Shown: piece by piece, positions 63,627-64,000 of the stretch
How positions within the stretch are numbered: the stretch's first letter is position 1
Layout: every line of letters starts with the position of its first letter
From: an uncultured Pelagibacteraceae bacterium
Lineage (GTDB): Bacteria > Pseudomonadota > Alphaproteobacteria > Pelagibacterales > Pelagibacteraceae
Reading direction: 5' to 3'
Assembly: GCA_902531175.1 (NCBI GenBank)
Contig: CACADE010000002.1
Location: 124,001 to 188,000, forward strand
Length of the DNA: 64,000 bases
Translations under genes and position numbers: made by a program
Notes under the pieces: model-generated
Database searches by the model: none
Told to the model about the DNA's origin: nothing
The model's input: the letters and a program-made list of their open reading frames with translations, nothing else

Positions 63627-64000
63627 ATGAAAAAAAATTTTAGATTTTTTGATAATAGACAAAAATATTTACTTTTTGTAACAACAACTAACGAAAAGAA
63701 CAAGATTGCTGATGCGTTAAAACCTATTGTTCAAAAATTAAATCCAAAATTTCCAGCATTAAAAATATTTGATGCGGGTATGGGTGATGGATCGTTATTG
63801 ATGAGTGTGATGAGGCAGTGTCATCAAAAAATGCCTCAAATTCCTCTACTAGTAAGTACAAAGGAAATAAGCATGGAAGATGTTAGATTAGGACTTGAAA
63901 AACTTCCAGATCGATTTATCGAACATAAAAATACAGTATTTGTTATCTCCAATTTAAATTATGCAGAGTCAACAGCACTCAAATCAAATGACAAAAAAAA
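63627..64000 (+). CDS. Probable SAM-dependent methyltransferase (3' end outside window)
   Basis: An open frame from ATG 63627 to the window end (124 codons visible). After a basic start (FRFFDNRQKYLLFVTTT) it has IFDAGMGDGSLLMS, which resembles motif I (DxGxGxG) of Rossmann-fold SAM methyltransferases, about residue 49. The rest is unseen, so the assignment is provisional. It follows the hydrolase by 19 bp on the same strand, extending the metY cluster. Confidence 0.65.
   Translation, partial: MKKNFRFFDNRQKYLLFVTTTNEKNKIADALKPIVQKLNPKFPALKIFDAGMGDGSLLMSVMRQCHQKMPQIPLLVSTKEISMEDVRLGLEKLPDRFIEHKNTVFVISNLNYAESTALKSNDKK

Overview
The window is one contiguous, very AT-rich and densely packed piece of an alphaproteobacterial chromosome. 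Gene content, order and base composition point to SAR11 ('Candidatus Pelagibacter' and relatives): tiny intergenic gaps, start/stop overlaps of 1-20 bp, convergent genes whose 3' ends overlap, a single recognisable terminator, and alphaproteobacterial neighbourhoods such as argS-nagZ-scpAB-tatABC-serS-yajC-secDF and mltB-rlpA-dac-tmk-holB-metG-tatD. The assignment is by inspection only.

Layout: (1) 1-8105, phosphate block: pstC(partial)-pstA-pstB-phoU-phoB, then a SixA-like phosphatase on the other strand, ppk and ppx. (2) 8238-10439, arsenic-type module on the minus strand (NUDIX, AqpS-like aquaporin, ArsC-like reductase) plus two small membrane proteins. (3) 10469-13609, zinc uptake: zur-znuB-znuC facing a His-rich znuA across two tandem Zur-type boxes. 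(4) 13627-26556, housekeeping: Ldh_2-type oxidoreductase, xthA, erpA, dgt, argS, nagZ, scpAB, tatABC, serS, yajC, secDF. (5) 26557-39453, uvrA/ssb, gyrA, coaD, PPIase, tgt, tRNA-Lys, M48 protease, DUF502 protein, recG, sdhE, tRNA-Ser. (6) 39514-50020, cell wall, tmk, holB, metG, tatD, Gpx, nhaA. (7) 50116-55592, tRNA-Pro and tRNA-Glu each placed directly before a start codon, then GIY-YIG protein, glycosyltransferase, tyrosine recombinase, a small membrane ORF, a G+C-rich structured RNA candidate and a one-domain Ogt. (8) 55593-64000, a gene-poor 530-bp gap, two transporters, hom, a small lipoprotein, argC, rpsI, rplM, then metY, an alpha/beta hydrolase and a partial methyltransferase.

The best candidate for something undescribed is the roughly 200-nt structured RNA at about 55110-55310. 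It is far more G+C-rich than its surroundings, has two GNRA-capped hairpins and interlocking (pseudoknot) helices, and I recognise none of the standard RNA signatures in it. It lies near a lone tyrosine recombinase whose start is preceded by a 14-bp inverted repeat with a 7-bp spacer, the geometry of a recombinase core site. A second strong observation is that the queuine tRNA-ribosyltransferase appears to have lost all four zinc ligands known in the family, in a genome with Zur-controlled zinc uptake. Other points worth a check are mRNAs that would become leaderless after tRNA 3' processing, a start codon buried in a 13-bp hairpin, and proteins reduced to part of their family's usual architecture (PuuD-like, RlpA-like, Ogt).
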